A stretch of 64,000 nucleotides of DNA from Sporosarcina sp. Marseille-Q4943 (GTDB lineage: Bacteria > Bacillota > Bacilli > Bacillales_A > Planococcaceae): positions 930,001-994,000 of the forward strand of contig NZ_CALSFT010000002.1 of the NCBI RefSeq assembly GCF_943736995.1, in the 5' to 3' direction. A program made the position numbers and the translations under genes. Positions 7,483 through 17,432 of this stretch are shown here, piece by piece. Each line of letters begins with the position of its first letter. The stretch's first letter is position 1. Under the pieces are notes generated by a model. That model was not told where the DNA came from. It made no database searches and was given only the letters and a program-made list of their open reading frames with translations.

Positions 7483-8985
7483 ATGCGAATTAGCGGATTA
7501 GCAACAGGGATGGACACGGAACAGATCATCAAAGACATGATGAACGCCCACCGTATTCCAATAAATAAAATTACACAGAAGAAGCAATACCTAGAATGGC
7601 AGTTGGATGATTATCGGGCAGTGAATAGGCAATTGTTTGATTTTAGTCAGAACATCTTTGATAACATGATTCTATCTAAGAACTTCAATCAGAAGAATGT
7701 CACGATATCAGCTCCTGATGATGTTGCTATTAAAAATATAAGTTCAACAAGTGATTTTTCGGGAACAATTGAAATTCACCAGCTTGCTAAAAATGCCACT
7801 TTGCAAGGCAGGGAGATTAAAAAGGCTTCAGATGAAAAATATACGACTGAAGAAATACAAGCACTAAAAATTTCAGAGTTATCGAAAGTCCCTTCCGATT
7901 TTACAATTACAGTTACAGCACCGGGTATGAATGAACCCAAAACTCTTACCTTTACTGCAGATGACACAATTGGCAATGTTATAAAGAAAATTAATGAGGA
8001 AACAGGTATTAGTGCGTTTTATGATGAATTTACCGGAACAATCGCCACGTCCGCTAAAAATGGTGGTTCGGATAAATTGCAAATAACAGGAGGATTAGCC
8101 GTAGCGCTTGAAATAAATGGCGAGTCTACAAACGGACAAAATGCTATATTTACTTTCAACGGGTTGAAAACGGAACGTTCATCAAATACTTTTCAGATTA
8201 ATGGTTTTGAATTAACGCTTAAGCAAGTCACGTCCCCATTAAATGCCGATGGAACGGTTGCGACAGGTGGAAAGGTTGTTTCATTCAACTCATCACCTGA
8301 TACAGAAAAAATCTTCGAAAACGTCGTCAAGTTTATTGATGATTACAATAAACTAATCGAAGATCTGAACAAACAGATTCGCGAGCCGAAACATCGTTCA
8401 TTCCAACCTCTTTCAGACGAACAGAAAAAAGAAATGAAAGAGAAAGAAATTGAGCTTTGGGAAGAAAAAGCGAAAAGCGGTACATTGCGTAATGACTCTA
8501 CTATCTCAAGTTTGTTGACACAAATGCGTACGGCGCTTTCCGGTTCTATTGATAAACAATCTTTGAGCAGTATTGGTATCTCGACGTCTAATAACTATTT
8601 GGACCATGGAAAGTTAATTATCGATGAAGATAAATTGAAACAGGCCATTTCAGAAGATCCGGGTAATGTGCATAAGTTATTCTCATTTGATGCCGGCAAG
8701 GATGCAAGTAAAACTGAGCACGGTTTCGCACGCCAACTTCGGACAATCGTTGACGATGCACAAAAATCCATCGCAAAACGGGCAGGAAAAGTCGGTGACG
8801 TGAACGATACATTTACACTAGGTAAAAACTTGAACGACATGAACAAGCAAATCGAACGTTTCGAAGACCGCTTGCGCATGACCGAAGACCGACTGTGGAA
8901 ACAATTCACCGCAATGGAACGTGCAATTCAACGTTCAAACATGCAATCCGCAAGCCTCATGAACGCATTTGGCGGCGGAATGTAA
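7483..8985 (+). CDS. fliD: Flagellar hook-associated protein 2 (filament cap) FliD
   Basis: A 500-residue filament cap protein; the pentamer sits on the growing flagellum and helps flagellin polymerise. Conserved N-terminal segment ISGLATGMDTEQIIKDMM and a C-terminal coiled-coil segment (MNKQIERFEDRLRMTEDRLW) flank a variable middle. The RBS is GAGGAGGT at 7466-7473. The middle, about 7640-8420, is visibly richer in A/T and uses different codons from the ends and from neighbouring genes. That is typical of the surface-exposed, antigenically variable D2/D3 region and may reflect recombination. Downstream, a 334-bp repeat-bearing gap separates it from fliS. Confidence 0.95.
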   Translation: MRISGLATGMDTEQIIKDMMNAHRIPINKITQKKQYLEWQLDDYRAVNRQLFDFSQNIFDNMILSKNFNQKNVTISAPDDVAIKNISSTSDFSGTIEIHQLAKNATLQGREIKKASDEKYTTEEIQALKISELSKVPSDFTITVTAPGMNEPKTLTFTADDTIGNVIKKINEETGISAFYDEFTGTIATSAKNGGSDKLQITGGLAVALEINGESTNGQNAIFTFNGLKTERSSNTFQINGFELTLKQVTSPLNADGTVATGGKVVSFNSSPDTEKIFENVVKFIDDYNKLIEDLNKQIREPKHRSFQPLSDEQKKEMKEKEIELWEEKAKSGTLRNDSTISSLLTQMRTALSGSIDKQSLSSIGISTSNNYLDHGKLIIDEDKLKQAISEDPGNVHKLFSFDAGKDASKTEHGFARQLRTIVDDAQKSIAKRAGKVGDVNDTFTLGKNLNDMNKQIERFEDRLRMTEDRLWKQFTAMERAIQRSNMQSASLMNAFGGGM

Positions 8986-9061
8986 GAATTAAATGTTGTC
9001 CAATGACTTTTGATAACTGAGGGCAAGCAGTATTTTTCTTGCTCGTAAAAAGTGGTTTCTA

Positions 9062-9280
9062 GAAAATCGCCAGAAAAGGCGACACTCCTGCGGGAAAGCG
9101 AGACAGCTGAGACCCTGCAGGAAGAGCCGTTACGAAGGACGGCTTTTGCGACCAAAAGCAAAGCGTTGGGAGCAGCTGTCTAATTTCTGCAAAGGACACA
9201 GAAATTAGACAAATCGAACCCTTCGTTGTTCGATTGGCTCAGCGCTCGCCCGCGGAAAGGGAGCCGTTCTGGCGATTTTC
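9062..9280. repeat. Modular hairpin repeat element in the fliD-fliS gap
   Basis: The 334-bp gap 8986-9319 has no gene. Most of it is an element bounded by a perfect 14-bp inverted repeat: GAAAATCGCCAGAA (9062-9075) and its complement (9267-9280). Inside are three hairpins: a GCCGT/ACGGC stem near 9125-9143, TCTAATTTCTG paired with CAGAAATTAGA (about 9179-9209), and AATCGAAC paired with GTTCGATT. The outer segment shares CTCCTGCGGGAAA, GCGAGACAG and CGCTCGCCCGCGGAAA with the copy at 48585-48706. Related copies are at 14426-14668, 17336-17395 and, rearranged, near 58170. Confidence 0.85.
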
Positions 9281-9319
9281 GTTCTTACCGGACAACCATA
9301 AAAAGGAGAAATTCAACCA

Positions 9320-9721
9320 ATGGCAATTAATAATCCATATGCAACGTATCAAAACAATACTGTGAACACATCGACGCCTGGCGAATTGACGCTCATGCTC
9401 TATAACGGATGCTTGAAATTCATTCTACAGGCAAAAAAAGCATTGGAACAAGGAAACATCGAAGAGAAAAATACAGCGACGCAAAAAGCACAAGCGATTG
9501 TGTCCGAGCTCATGATCACGTTGGACATGTCCGTACCCGTTTCCGAAAACATGATGGTGCTCTATGATTTCGTCAACAACCGCCTTATCGAAGGAAATAT
9601 TAAAAACGACATCGCGCTATACGACGAAGCGGCAGGAATTATTACGGAGTTTCGCGATACGTGGAAACAAGTGATTCAAATCAATCGCACGAAGCAGTAC
9701 GCGAACACGGACGAAATATGA
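9320..9721 (+). CDS. fliS: Flagellin export chaperone FliS
   Basis: A 133-residue FliS, the cytoplasmic four-helix chaperone that binds the flagellin C-terminus before export. The family start MAINNPYATYQNN and the segment TPGELTLMLYNGCLKFI are clear. AAAAGGAG at 9300-9307 is the RBS. Its stop overlaps the next start (ATGA at 9718-9721), giving tight coupling to fliT. A repeat element lies between fliD and fliS; whether it blocks read-through from the sigma-D promoter is unknown. Confidence 0.95.
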   Translation: MAINNPYATYQNNTVNTSTPGELTLMLYNGCLKFILQAKKALEQGNIEEKNTATQKAQAIVSELMITLDMSVPVSENMMVLYDFVNNRLIEGNIKNDIALYDEAAGIITEFRDTWKQVIQINRTKQYANTDEI

Positions 9722-10071
9722 TACGGCCGGCGATGATCCGGTGGCAGGAAACGGCGCAGCAGCTGTTGTCCGCGACTAGCCGCACCGAAGAAGAGCATCG
9801 GGATGCCGTCATCGATGAAATTAATCGGCTGCTTGATGAAAGGGATGCCTTGCAGACGGAAATCGTCGCACCTTTCACTCCAGAAGAAGAGGAATTAGGC
9901 AAGGAGCTCGTCGCACTCGAAAAAGAAGTCGCCGAGGCCCTTGCCTCCTATACGAAATTGATCCGCTCGGACATTACCGCTGCCCAGTCGAAGAAAGAAC
10001 ACGTGAAAAGCTACGTCAATCCTTATGGCAAAGTGGCGCGAGACGGGACGTTCTACGATACGAAACAATAA
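9718..10071 (+). CDS. fliT: FliT-like flagellar chaperone
   Basis: A 117-residue, mostly helical and acidic protein in the position of fliT, directly overlapping fliS by 4 bp. In Bacillus FliT is the export chaperone of FliD. Sequence conservation in the family is low, so the assignment rests on position, size, a predicted helical/coiled-coil core and a C-terminal segment (VNPYGKVARDGTFYDTKQ). Start ATG 9718 is chosen for the ATGA overlap; in-frame ATGs farther upstream lie within fliS. A terminator follows at 10075, ending the operon. Confidence 0.72.
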   Translation: MIRPAMIRWQETAQQLLSATSRTEEEHRDAVIDEINRLLDERDALQTEIVAPFTPEEEELGKELVALEKEVAEALASYTKLIRSDITAAQSKKEHVKSYVNPYGKVARDGTFYDTKQ

Positions 10072-10074
10072 TTG

Positions 10075-10103
10075 ACCAATCAGGAAGACCTGGTTGGTTT
10101 TTT
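10075..10103 (+). terminator. Terminator of the flagellar operon
   Basis: A 10-bp stem, ACCAATCAGG (10075-10084) with CCTGGTTGGT (10089-10098), loop AAGA, then six T. Confidence 0.9.
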
Positions 10104-10174
10104 CATGACCGACTTAATTTGAAATCATATTGTTATATATTTACATAAGTTGTTATCCGTTTGGAGGTCTTTAA

Positions 10175-11641
10175 ATGAATATTAATCAGTTAATGAAACA
10201 GGATTGGTTGCAGAAAAATCGCATTATGATCATAGGATTTGGGATTGCAGGAGGTCTAGGGTTAATTGCGCAGCTTATTCAACAATCACCGCTCGCCATC
10301 ATCCTTTCAGTCGCCGTACCGTTTACGATTGCGCTTCTATTTTATCTATTCAGTGTGAAATGGGACAGGCTTTCCCCTTTCGTTCCTTATGTTTTGCTCT
10401 TATCGAATTTCGTAATTGCGCTCGGTGTCATTTATTTCTCGGAAGCGAATTTAGGAACCATTGGGATTATCGTGCTCATTTTAGCTCTCTCCGCAATCCA
10501 TGGGAAAATGTTGATCATGGGGTTCGGGTTATTGCTAGGCATCATCGCACTCCTCTTGAATAATTTTAATTTCGTAGAACCTGAACTTGTTAACGCGAGC
10601 GGAAGTAATCTGCTCTTGTTATTCTTCCTCGCTGGAATCGTTTTGTTTTTAGTCGTCCGGCAAAATGCCAAGGTATTTTTACAAGTGGAAGAGTTGATGG
10701 CGTTGACGGAAGCGAAAGTGCAAGAAGAAGAGCGGTTGAAAACTAAAATGGAAAATGCATTCGAGACAATCACCGGATACTTGGCACGTCTGCAGGAAAG
10801 TTCCGTATCATCCTCTGCCTCCCAACGAGAAATGCTCGTGGCAATCAATGAAGTGAGCATTGGCAGTCAGCATCAGGCTGATCATATTTCGGACATCGCC
10901 GACGAGGCGGAACGTACGAATGATGTTGTCAACAGTGTATCCATCGGGTTTGAAAGCATCGTCACCGAGTCGCATAATGCAGGTGAGCAAGCGGAAATCG
11001 GTGCTGCGAACATGTCAGACTTGAAAAGGAATATGGAGCTATTCTCGGATTCTTTCAAAGAGCTCAATGAAACGTTCCAAGCGTTATCGGCAAAAATTAC
11101 AGAGACGAATGAATTTGCAACGTCCATTCAAGCAATTACGAACCAGACGAATTTATTGGCGCTGAATGCTTCGATTGAGGCAGCCCGTGCAGGAGAATTT
11201 GGTAAAGGGTTTGCGGTCGTTGCCGAGGAAATCCGGAAACTCGCGGGCATGACAGATCAGACATTGCATAAGATCAACCAGAACTTGCGTGATGTGAATG
11301 AATACAACGATTTGGCAGTAATGAAAATGGAGGAGGGAATCGAACAGCTGACGGTCCAGTCGACGGTTGCGGAAGAATCCGTGCAGTCCTTCAATTCCCT
11401 TTACACGGCAATGGATACGTTGAAAGAAAATCTGACGTCGTTCATAGACGAGTTCCAGACAATTGCTCAGAATAGCGAAAAGATCCAGCAACGGACGATG
11501 GATTTTGCGTCAATCGTACAGCAGAGCACTGCAGCAACTGAAGAATTGAATGCGACATTGACAGAGGCCGTCAATGAGCAGCAGCAGATGGCTACGTATA
11601 TCCAAAAGACACATGATGAAGCGATTCGTTTAAAGGAATAA
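10175..11641 (+). CDS. Methyl-accepting chemotaxis protein with a polytopic membrane N-terminus
   Basis: A 488-residue chemoreceptor. Residues 18-165 hold about six membrane segments with only short loops and no periplasmic ligand domain. A helical linker follows, then the MCP signalling domain with the hairpin tip [18 protein letters not shown] at 324-341 and [11 protein letters not shown] just after. No clear HAMP domain is seen. It would signal to CheA/CheW from the membrane, probably sensing something in or across the bilayer (inference). Start ATG 10175 has TTGGAGG at 10161-10167. It is a paralogue of the next gene, with the same length and plan, and each is separated by its own terminator. 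Confidence 0.9.
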   Translation: MNINQLMKQDWLQKNRIMIIGFGIAGGLGLIAQLIQQSPLAIILSVAVPFTIALLFYLFSVKWDRLSPFVPYVLLLSNFVIALGVIYFSEANLGTIGIIVLILALSAIHGKMLIMGFGLLLGIIALLLNNFNFVEPELVNASGSNLLLLFFLAGIVLFLVVRQNAKVFLQVEELMALTEAKVQEEERLKTKMENAFETITGYLARLQESSVSSSASQREMLVAINEVSIGSQHQADHISDIADEAERTNDVVNSVSIGFESIVTESHNAGEQAEIGAANMSDLKRNMELFSDSFKELNETFQALSAKITETNEFATSIQAITNQTNLLALNASIEAARAGEFGKGFAVVAEEIRKLAGMTDQTLHKINQNLRDVNEYNDLAVMKMEEGIEQLTVQSTVAEESVQSFNSLYTAMDTLKENLTSFIDEFQTIAQNSEKIQQRTMDFASIVQQSTAATEELNATLTEAVNEQQQMATYIQKTHDEAIRLKE

Positions 11642-11649
11642 AGTATGGT

Positions 11650-11677
11650 GCCCCGGAGTAATTCGGGGCTATTTTTT
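11650..11677 (+). terminator. Terminator after the first chemoreceptor gene
   Basis: GCCCCG (11650-11655) pairs with CGGGGC (11664-11669), followed by a T-run. Confidence 0.85.
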
Positions 11678-11753
11678 ATATGGAACTATTTTACTATTCG
11701 TGATACATTGAAAATAGAGATAGGATTAACGGAACTGGCAAGGGGGAATGGAA

Positions 11754-13235
11754 ATGGAAGTAGACAATGTGGATAAATTATTGCAAGAGCAATTTGCGAA
11801 GAAGAACTTCATATTATTCATCACACTCGGCGCGTCAGCCTTAATCGGAGCAATCTATTATTTTGTAACCGGGCAAGATGCCTTGAAGACGATCAGCATG
11901 ACGATACCTTTGACAACGTCAATCATTCTCTATCTTTTATCGCGGAAAATTACATTCATTGAAAAGCTGTTTCCATGGGTAATTATCGGGATTACCGCGG
12001 GTGCTACCATTTTTAATGGAGTTGTCGGGGACCCGTCTATCACGACAGCCGGGATTGCTTTTTTTATTGCCGGAATCGCAAGCGTCCACGTATCGATAGG
12101 GATTATGTCGTACGGCTTTGCATTGTCCATACTTGTCATGATTGTATTTTTGACGAACTATCCGTATCAGGAGCAGATTGCGTCCAGCAAAGGGAGCATG
12201 GTTCTTCCGCTCGTCCTTATGGCTGTCGGACTGCTCATCCAAATTAGGCAGACGAAGAAATTGGAGTCTCGCGTGAACCAATTCACGGCAGAACAGGCAG
12301 AGCTGGCGAAGGAAGAGGAACGGAAGCACCGTAGTTTGAATGCAAACGTCGAGCAAGTGGCGGATGATTTGACGTCAATCGGAAAAACGGCCGAGCGTCA
12401 TTTAGCTTCGCAGCAGGAATTGCTTGAAATCATGGATGCCCTTGCAACCGGTGTGGAGCAGGAAGCGGAGCAGATCAGCAGGATCGCTGAAAATGCCGAG
12501 CGGACGCAGGATGATGTAATTGAAATGCGAAACGAGACGCAATCGATGGTTGTTGAAGCAACGGAATTACGTACGGAATCTGATGAAGTCGTCAGCTTGA
12601 TGCGCAATGTGCGGATCGGGATGGAAGAAGTCGAGCAACTGTTGAATGAGCTGAATGGTTCATTCGGCGCACTTACTCAAAACATTGAACGGACAAACAC
12701 GCTTGCAAAATCGATCGCGAGGATTACCGAGCAGACGAATCTATTAGCATTAAATGCGTCGATAGAGGCGGCACGCGCTGGGAATCATGGAAGAGGTTTT
12801 GCGGTTGTAGCGGAAGAGATCCGGAAATTGGCTCATATGACTGCGGAGACGCTGTCGGAAATAAACGGTAATTTGAACGATGTGAATACGATGAACGGTC
12901 GTTCTCGGGAAAATCTGACGGCAAGCACCGGGAAATTAAAGTTTCAAGGTGCGATGACTGTCCAGGCGGAGCAGAAAATCGAACGGATGCATCAAACATT
13001 GGATGGGCTGCATCGGAAGTTTGAAATGTTTGATTCCAAAATGAAAATCATTTCTAAAGAAACGTCCGATATCGGTGAAATGACTGGAGCTTTTGCGGAT
13101 CTGCTGGCGCAATCAAGTGCGGCACTGGAAGAAGTGAATGCGACGGTGCATGCGACAGTTGCCGACAACGAGCAGATCGTCAGGACTTTGGACAGAACGA
13201 TGAGAAAAACGAGGGAGTTGGCTGAAGTTCGATAA
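11754..13235 (+). CDS. Methyl-accepting chemotaxis protein, paralogue of the preceding gene
   Basis: A 493-residue chemoreceptor of the same design: several membrane segments within residues 20-165, no extracellular sensor domain, then a signalling domain with [18 protein letters not shown] from 327. ATG 11754 has AAGGGGG seven bases upstream; ATG 11748 would be almost inside the Shine-Dalgarno. The two receptors are similar along their length, including the membrane part, so they look like a tandem duplication that has diverged. A PilZ gene follows 57 bp later with no terminator between, which suggests co-transcription of a receptor and a c-di-GMP-type protein. Confidence 0.9.
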   Translation: MEVDNVDKLLQEQFAKKNFILFITLGASALIGAIYYFVTGQDALKTISMTIPLTTSIILYLLSRKITFIEKLFPWVIIGITAGATIFNGVVGDPSITTAGIAFFIAGIASVHVSIGIMSYGFALSILVMIVFLTNYPYQEQIASSKGSMVLPLVLMAVGLLIQIRQTKKLESRVNQFTAEQAELAKEEERKHRSLNANVEQVADDLTSIGKTAERHLASQQELLEIMDALATGVEQEAEQISRIAENAERTQDDVIEMRNETQSMVVEATELRTESDEVVSLMRNVRIGMEEVEQLLNELNGSFGALTQNIERTNTLAKSIARITEQTNLLALNASIEAARAGNHGRGFAVVAEEIRKLAHMTAETLSEINGNLNDVNTMNGRSRENLTASTGKLKFQGAMTVQAEQKIERMHQTLDGLHRKFEMFDSKMKIISKETSDIGEMTGAFADLLAQSSAALEEVNATVHATVADNEQIVRTLDRTMRKTRELAEVR

Positions 13236-13292
13236 ATCTCCTGGGATTTGGTATACTGAATATAGGGAATAGAAAGGGAACGGAGTGGTGAA

Positions 13293-13676
13293 ATGCTGTA
13301 TAAGCGTCAGGAGTATTTCAGGCATTCATTTGGAACTCCGCTGAAAGCGTCATTTCGGATTCTCATCGGGGAGGCTGCGAACGAGTCCAATCCGGGAGAT
13401 TGCCTATTGCTCGATATCAGTCCAGGAGGCACGAAAATTGCAACAGATTTCAATTTGCCGGTAGAGAAGGAGCCAGTCTCTGTGCGGCTTCACTTCACCC
13501 TTTTTGAAACGCCGATCGACATCGGTGGGAAGGTTGTTTGGAAGAAGCAATCCGTCGGAGGTTTCCAATACGGCATTGACTTTGTTGAAGATCCTTCCAT
13601 TTCAAAGCTGATTGTCGATGAACTGAAGATCCGCAGGCGGACGGAAGTCGGGGCAACGGACGGGAAGAAAAGCTAA
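13293..13676 (+). CDS. PilZ-domain protein with an altered RxxxR motif
   Basis: A 127-residue single PilZ domain. PilZ proteins usually bind cyclic di-GMP through RxxxR plus (D/N)xSxxG. The second motif is intact: D41, S43 and G46 in DISPGG. The first reads KRQEYFR (residues 4-10), where families normally have KRREYFR, so the first Arg of RxxxR is Gln6; R5 and R10 remain. Binding might be weakened or shifted by one residue (inference). It is likely co-transcribed with the chemoreceptor upstream and lies next to flagellar genes, so a role in motility control is plausible. Confidence 0.82.
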   Translation: MLYKRQEYFRHSFGTPLKASFRILIGEAANESNPGDCLLLDISPGGTKIATDFNLPVEKEPVSVRLHFTLFETPIDIGGKVVWKKQSVGGFQYGIDFVEDPSISKLIVDELKIRRRTEVGATDGKKS

Positions 13677-13737
13677 TAACTCCAACGTGATGATTCCGTC
13701 ACATTTCGACAAGGTTTTAATCTTCCTTCAATATAAA

Positions 13738-13767
13738 GAAGGAAATTAAAATATAGATGTAGAAGTA
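13738..13767 (+). promoter_or_regulatory. Sigma-H-type promoter upstream of hpf
   Basis: GAAGGAAAT (13738-13746) matches the -35 consensus RNAGGAWWW at every position. After 12 bp, GTAGAAGTA (13759-13767) matches RNNGAATWW at all but one. In B. subtilis, hpf/yvyD is known to be transcribed by sigma-H and sigma-B. I saw no convincing sigma-B site here. Confidence 0.75.
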
Positions 13768-13799
13768 TACATTAACGGTTAATTAAAGGAGGAGTTCAT

Positions 13800-14363
13800 A
13801 TGCTAGACTTTAACATCCGAGGGGAAAACCTTGAGGTAACTCCGGCAATACGTGAGTACGTCGAGAAGAAAGTACAGAAGCTCGAAAGATACTTCACAGA
13901 GGGCGCGAACGCAACAGCCCACGTCAACCTGAAAGTGTATAACGACAAACAGACTAAAGTGGAAATTACAATTCCGATGAAGAATTTGACTCTTCGGGCG
14001 GAGGAGCGTCATGATGACATGTACGCTGCAATCGACTTGATCGTCGACAAGCTCGAACGTCAAATCCGGAAATATAAAACAAGAGTGAACCGCAAATTCC
14101 GCGAACGCGAAGGCGTCGCAGCCTTCCTGCAATCCGTGGAGAAGGAAAGGAACGGCAATGAAGAAGCATTAGGTGAAGATGCTGAATTCCAAGTCGTCCG
14201 TACAAAACAGTTCGACTTGAAGCCGATGGACCAAGAGGAAGCCATCCTCCAAATGAACATGCTCGGCCACAGCTTCTTCATCTTCACAGACGCCGAATCC
14301 GACGGCACAAACATCGTCTACAAACGTAGAGACGGTAAATACGGATTAATTGAAACAAATTAA
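13800..14363 (+). CDS. hpf: Long-form ribosome hibernation promoting factor HPF
   Basis: A 187-residue long HPF. The N-terminal S30AE domain (about 1-100, beginning [20 protein letters not shown]) binds the 30S decoding region, and the C-terminal domain (about 125-185, [20 protein letters not shown]) dimerises two 30S subunits to form 100S ribosomes in stationary phase. AAAGGAGGAG precedes ATG 13800. It is monocistronic: a sigma-H-like promoter lies 33 bp upstream and a terminator starts 13 bp after the stop. Its place just before secA matches the Bacillus order. Confidence 0.96.
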   Translation: MLDFNIRGENLEVTPAIREYVEKKVQKLERYFTEGANATAHVNLKVYNDKQTKVEITIPMKNLTLRAEERHDDMYAAIDLIVDKLERQIRKYKTRVNRKFREREGVAAFLQSVEKERNGNEEALGEDAEFQVVRTKQFDLKPMDQEEAILQMNMLGHSFFIFTDAESDGTNIVYKRRDGKYGLIETN

Positions 14364-14376
14364 ATGGTCATCAACC

Positions 14377-14401
14377 ACCCCCGGAGAAATCCGGGGGTTT
14401 T
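14377..14401 (+). terminator. Terminator after hpf
   Basis: CCCCCGG (14378-14384) pairs with CCGGGGG (14391-14397), followed by TTTT. Confidence 0.88.
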
Positions 14402-14425
14402 ACTTCGATTACAGATTATTATCAA

Positions 14426-14668
14426 GTTCCGTTGATTGAAGCGAAAGGCGGCGACTCCTGCCAACGCCGTAACGAAGAACGGCGTTTGCGAGCACAAGCG
14501 CAGCGTTGCGAGCAATATTTTTTGCGACCCTAAGGGAGCAGGATTTTGCAGGATGCCTTAATTTCTGCCAAAGGCGCAGAAATACGGCAAATCGAACCCT
14601 TCGCTGTTCGATTGGCTCACCGCTCGCCCTCGGAAAGCGTCCGCCTGGAACGGAAATCCGTTTTCGAA
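14426..14668. repeat. Modular hairpin repeat element in the hpf-secA gap
   Basis: The gap 14364-14789 holds the hpf terminator, this element and the secA promoter region. The element has the outer segments GGCGGCGACTCCTG and CGCTCGCCCTCGGAAAGCG of the 48585 copy, but with extra modules inside: a hairpin GCCGTAACGAAGAACGGC near 14466, and AATCGAAC/GTTCGATT near 14590-14613. The same inner modules occur in the 9062 copy, and the first alone at 17341. Confidence 0.8.
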
Positions 14669-14729
14669 AGTGAAAGAGTGACATATAAAACGATTTTTCA
14701 AAAATCCCCTTCTAAATCACCCGGACTAT

Positions 14730-14758
14730 TTGCACCATGCTTTTTACAATGTTAAAAT
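14730..14758 (+). promoter_or_regulatory. Weak sigma-A-type promoter for secA
   Basis: TTGCAC (14730-14735), 17 bp, TAAAAT (14753-14758). The -10 is good but the -35 is poor (3 of 6). Confidence 0.4.
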
Positions 14759-14789
14759 GAAGGGTGAACTTAATGAGGATGTGACGTAT

Positions 14790-17294
14790 ATGCTTGGCGT
14801 ATTGAATAAAATGTTTGATCCGAATAAAAGAGATTTAAAACGTCTAGAAAAGATTGCAGATAGAGTCGAAGAGCATGCGACCGAAATGGAGCAGCTTTCC
14901 GATGAACAACTGAAAGCGAAAACGGTAGAATTCCAGGAACGGGTTGCGAACGGCGAATCGCTCGACGACATTCAGCCGGAAGCGTTCGCGGTCGTCCGTG
15001 AAGCTTCGCGCCGTGTACTTGGCATGTATCCGTTCCGTGTACAAATCATGGGTGCGGCTGCTTTGCATGAAGGGAATATCGCTGAAATGAAGACCGGGGA
15101 AGGGAAGACGTTGACGTCAACGCTCTCGGTTTATTTGAATGCGCTGGAAGGCAAAGGCGTCCACGTCGTAACGGTGAACGAATACCTCGCGAGCCGTGAT
15201 GCGAATGAGATGGGCGAGCTATTCGAATTCCTCGGAATGACAGTCGGCTTAAACTTGAACAGCTTGTCGAAAGAGGAAAAGCGCGAAGCGTATGCAGCGG
15301 ACATTACGTATACGACGAACAATGAGCTAGGGTTCGACTACTTGCGCGACAATATGGTTTTGTATGACGAGCATAAAGTGCAGCGTCCGCTTCATTATGC
15401 GGTCATTGACGAAGTCGACTCCATTTTGATCGATGAGGCACGTACGCCGTTGATCATTTCCGGACAAGCGGCGAAATCGGCGGAGCTTTACCGATTGGCA
15501 AACCGTTTCGTCATTACGCTCAAAAAGGAAGAGGATTACTCCTATGACGAGTCGACGAAAGGTGTCGTTTTGACGGAATCGGGTATCGAAAAGGCAGAGA
15601 AAGCTTTCGGCATCGAGAACTTGTTTGACTTGAAGCATGTCACGTTGAACCATGCGATCAACCAATCGTTGAAGGCGCATGCGAGCATGCATATCGACGT
15701 CGATTACGTCGTCCAGGAAGGCGAAGTCGTCATCGTCGATTCATTCACGGGCCGTTTGATGAGTGGCCGCCGTTACAGCGATGGCTTGCATCAGGCGATT
15801 GAGGCGAAGGAAGGCTTGGAAGTCCAGAATGAAACGATGACGCTTGCAACGATCACATTCCAGAACTTCTTCCGGATGTATGACAAGCTATCCGGTATGA
15901 CGGGTACAGCGAAAACGGAAGAGGAAGAGTTCCGTAATATTTACAATATGAATGTCATCGCCATCCCGACGAATCGGCCGATCGCACGGGACGATCGTCC
16001 GGATCTCATCTACGCTTCGATGGACGGGAAATTCAAGGCGGTTGCCGAAGACATTAAAGAACGCCATCAAAAAGGGCAGCCTGTCCTTGTCGGTACAGTG
16101 GCAATCGAAACGTCTGAAATCATCTCGAATTACTTGAAGAAATACGGCATTCCACATAATGTATTGAATGCGAAAAATCATGGCCGTGAAGCCGAAATTA
16201 TCTTGGGAGCTGGGCAAAAAGGCGCTGTGACGATTGCGACGAACATGGCGGGCCGTGGTACGGATATTAAACTTGGTGAAGGCGTACAAGAGGTTGGTGG
16301 ACTTGCTGTCATCGGTACGGAACGGCATGAATCACGCCGTATCGACAACCAGCTGCGCGGACGTTCAGGCCGTCAAGGAGATCCGGGTGTGACGCAGTTC
16401 TACCTGTCCCTTGAGGATGAATTGATGCGCCGGTTCGGTTCCGAGCAAATGAAAGGCATGATGACAAGGCTTGGCATGGACGATACGACGCCGATCCAAT
16501 CGAAGATGGTATCGCGTTCCGTCGAGTCTGCGCAGAAACGTGTCGAGGGTAACAACTTTGATTCCCGGAAACGTTTGCTGCAATACGACGATGTGCTCCG
16601 TCAACAGCGTGAAATCATTTACAAGGAACGTAATGAAGTGCTCGCATCAGAGAATATCCGCGACGTTCTTGAAGGCATGCTGACGAATGTCATCGATCGT
16701 GTCGTTGAGATGCATGCGCCTGAAGACAAAGATTCGGAATGGAAATTGAAAGGTCTTGAAGATTTCCTCGGTGCAAACCTTCTTCCGGAAGGCCGACTCA
16801 CGGTTGCGGACATGGAAGGAAAATCTGAAGAAGAATTGAAATCAATGATTCACGATGCGGTCATTGAACGATATAATGAGAAGGAAGCTGAAATGTCCGA
16901 GGACCGGATGCGCGAATTTGAAAAGGTCGTCCTTCTTCGTGCGATCGATTCAAAATGGACCGACCATATCGACGCGATGGATCAATTGCGTCACGGAATC
17001 CATTTACGTGCATATGGCCAAACGGATCCACTTCGTGCGTATCAAGCGGAAGGCTTCGCCATGTTCGAGGATATGGTAACAGCTATCGAAAACGATGCCG
17101 CGAAATATGTCATGAAGGCTGAAATCCGCAACAACCTCGAGCGTGAGGAAGTCGCAAAAGGGCAGGCCGTCAACCCGAAAGAGGACGGCGAAAAAGTGAC
17201 GAAAAAGCCGGTGCGCCGCGCGGTCAACATTGGTCGTAATGACCCGTGTCCTTGCGGAAGCGGCAAAAAGTACAAAAACTGCCACGGCAAATAA
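14790..17294 (+). CDS. secA: Preprotein translocase ATPase SecA
   Basis: An 834-residue SecA, the motor that drives unfolded proteins through SecYEG. Walker A MKTGEGKT lies near 100-107, and [14 protein letters not shown] marks the DEAD-type Walker B region. The C-terminal zinc-binding SecB/ribosome-contact tail is present: [16 protein letters not shown]. The family N-terminus [14 protein letters not shown] fixes the start at ATG 14790; upstream in-frame ATGs would add residues absent from SecA. The SD (GAGG, 14775-14778) is 11 bases away, rather distant. prfB follows after a 138-bp gap that contains a repeat module, as in Bacillus where secA and prfB are adjacent. Confidence 0.97.
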   Translation: MLGVLNKMFDPNKRDLKRLEKIADRVEEHATEMEQLSDEQLKAKTVEFQERVANGESLDDIQPEAFAVVREASRRVLGMYPFRVQIMGAAALHEGNIAEMKTGEGKTLTSTLSVYLNALEGKGVHVVTVNEYLASRDANEMGELFEFLGMTVGLNLNSLSKEEKREAYAADITYTTNNELGFDYLRDNMVLYDEHKVQRPLHYAVIDEVDSILIDEARTPLIISGQAAKSAELYRLANRFVITLKKEEDYSYDESTKGVVLTESGIEKAEKAFGIENLFDLKHVTLNHAINQSLKAHASMHIDVDYVVQEGEVVIVDSFTGRLMSGRRYSDGLHQAIEAKEGLEVQNETMTLATITFQNFFRMYDKLSGMTGTAKTEEEEFRNIYNMNVIAIPTNRPIARDDRPDLIYASMDGKFKAVAEDIKERHQKGQPVLVGTVAIETSEIISNYLKKYGIPHNVLNAKNHGREAEIILGAGQKGAVTIATNMAGRGTDIKLGEGVQEVGGLAVIGTERHESRRIDNQLRGRSGRQGDPGVTQFYLSLEDELMRRFGSEQMKGMMTRLGMDDTTPIQSKMVSRSVESAQKRVEGNNFDSRKRLLQYDDVLRQQREIIYKERNEVLASENIRDVLEGMLTNVIDRVVEMHAPEDKDSEWKLKGLEDFLGANLLPEGRLTVADMEGKSEEELKSMIHDAVIERYNEKEAEMSEDRMREFEKVVLLRAIDSKWTDHIDAMDQLRHGIHLRAYGQTDPLRAYQAEGFAMFEDMVTAIENDAAKYVMKAEIRNNLEREEVAKGQAVNPKEDGEKVTKKPVRRAVNIGRNDPCPCGSGKKYKNCHGK

Positions 17295-17335
17295 TTGTTG
17301 CCCGGCACGAAACGCAACAACTTTACTTCCCATCA

Positions 17336-17395
17336 AAAGCCGTCACGAAGAACGGCTTTTGCGAGTAAAAGCGTAGCGTTACGAGCAGTAAGCAG
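17336..17395. repeat. Solo inner module of the hairpin repeat family, between secA and prfB
   Basis: About 60 bp sharing GCCGTCACGAAGAACGGC (hairpin GCCGT/ACGGC), TTTTGCGAG, AAAAGCG, AGCGTT and CGAGCA with the inner part of the 14426 element. The outer segments are missing. It shows the inner module can exist on its own. Confidence 0.75.
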
Positions 17396-17432
17396 AAGGC
17401 AATCTCAGTTTTATATTTCAGGAGGAACAACT

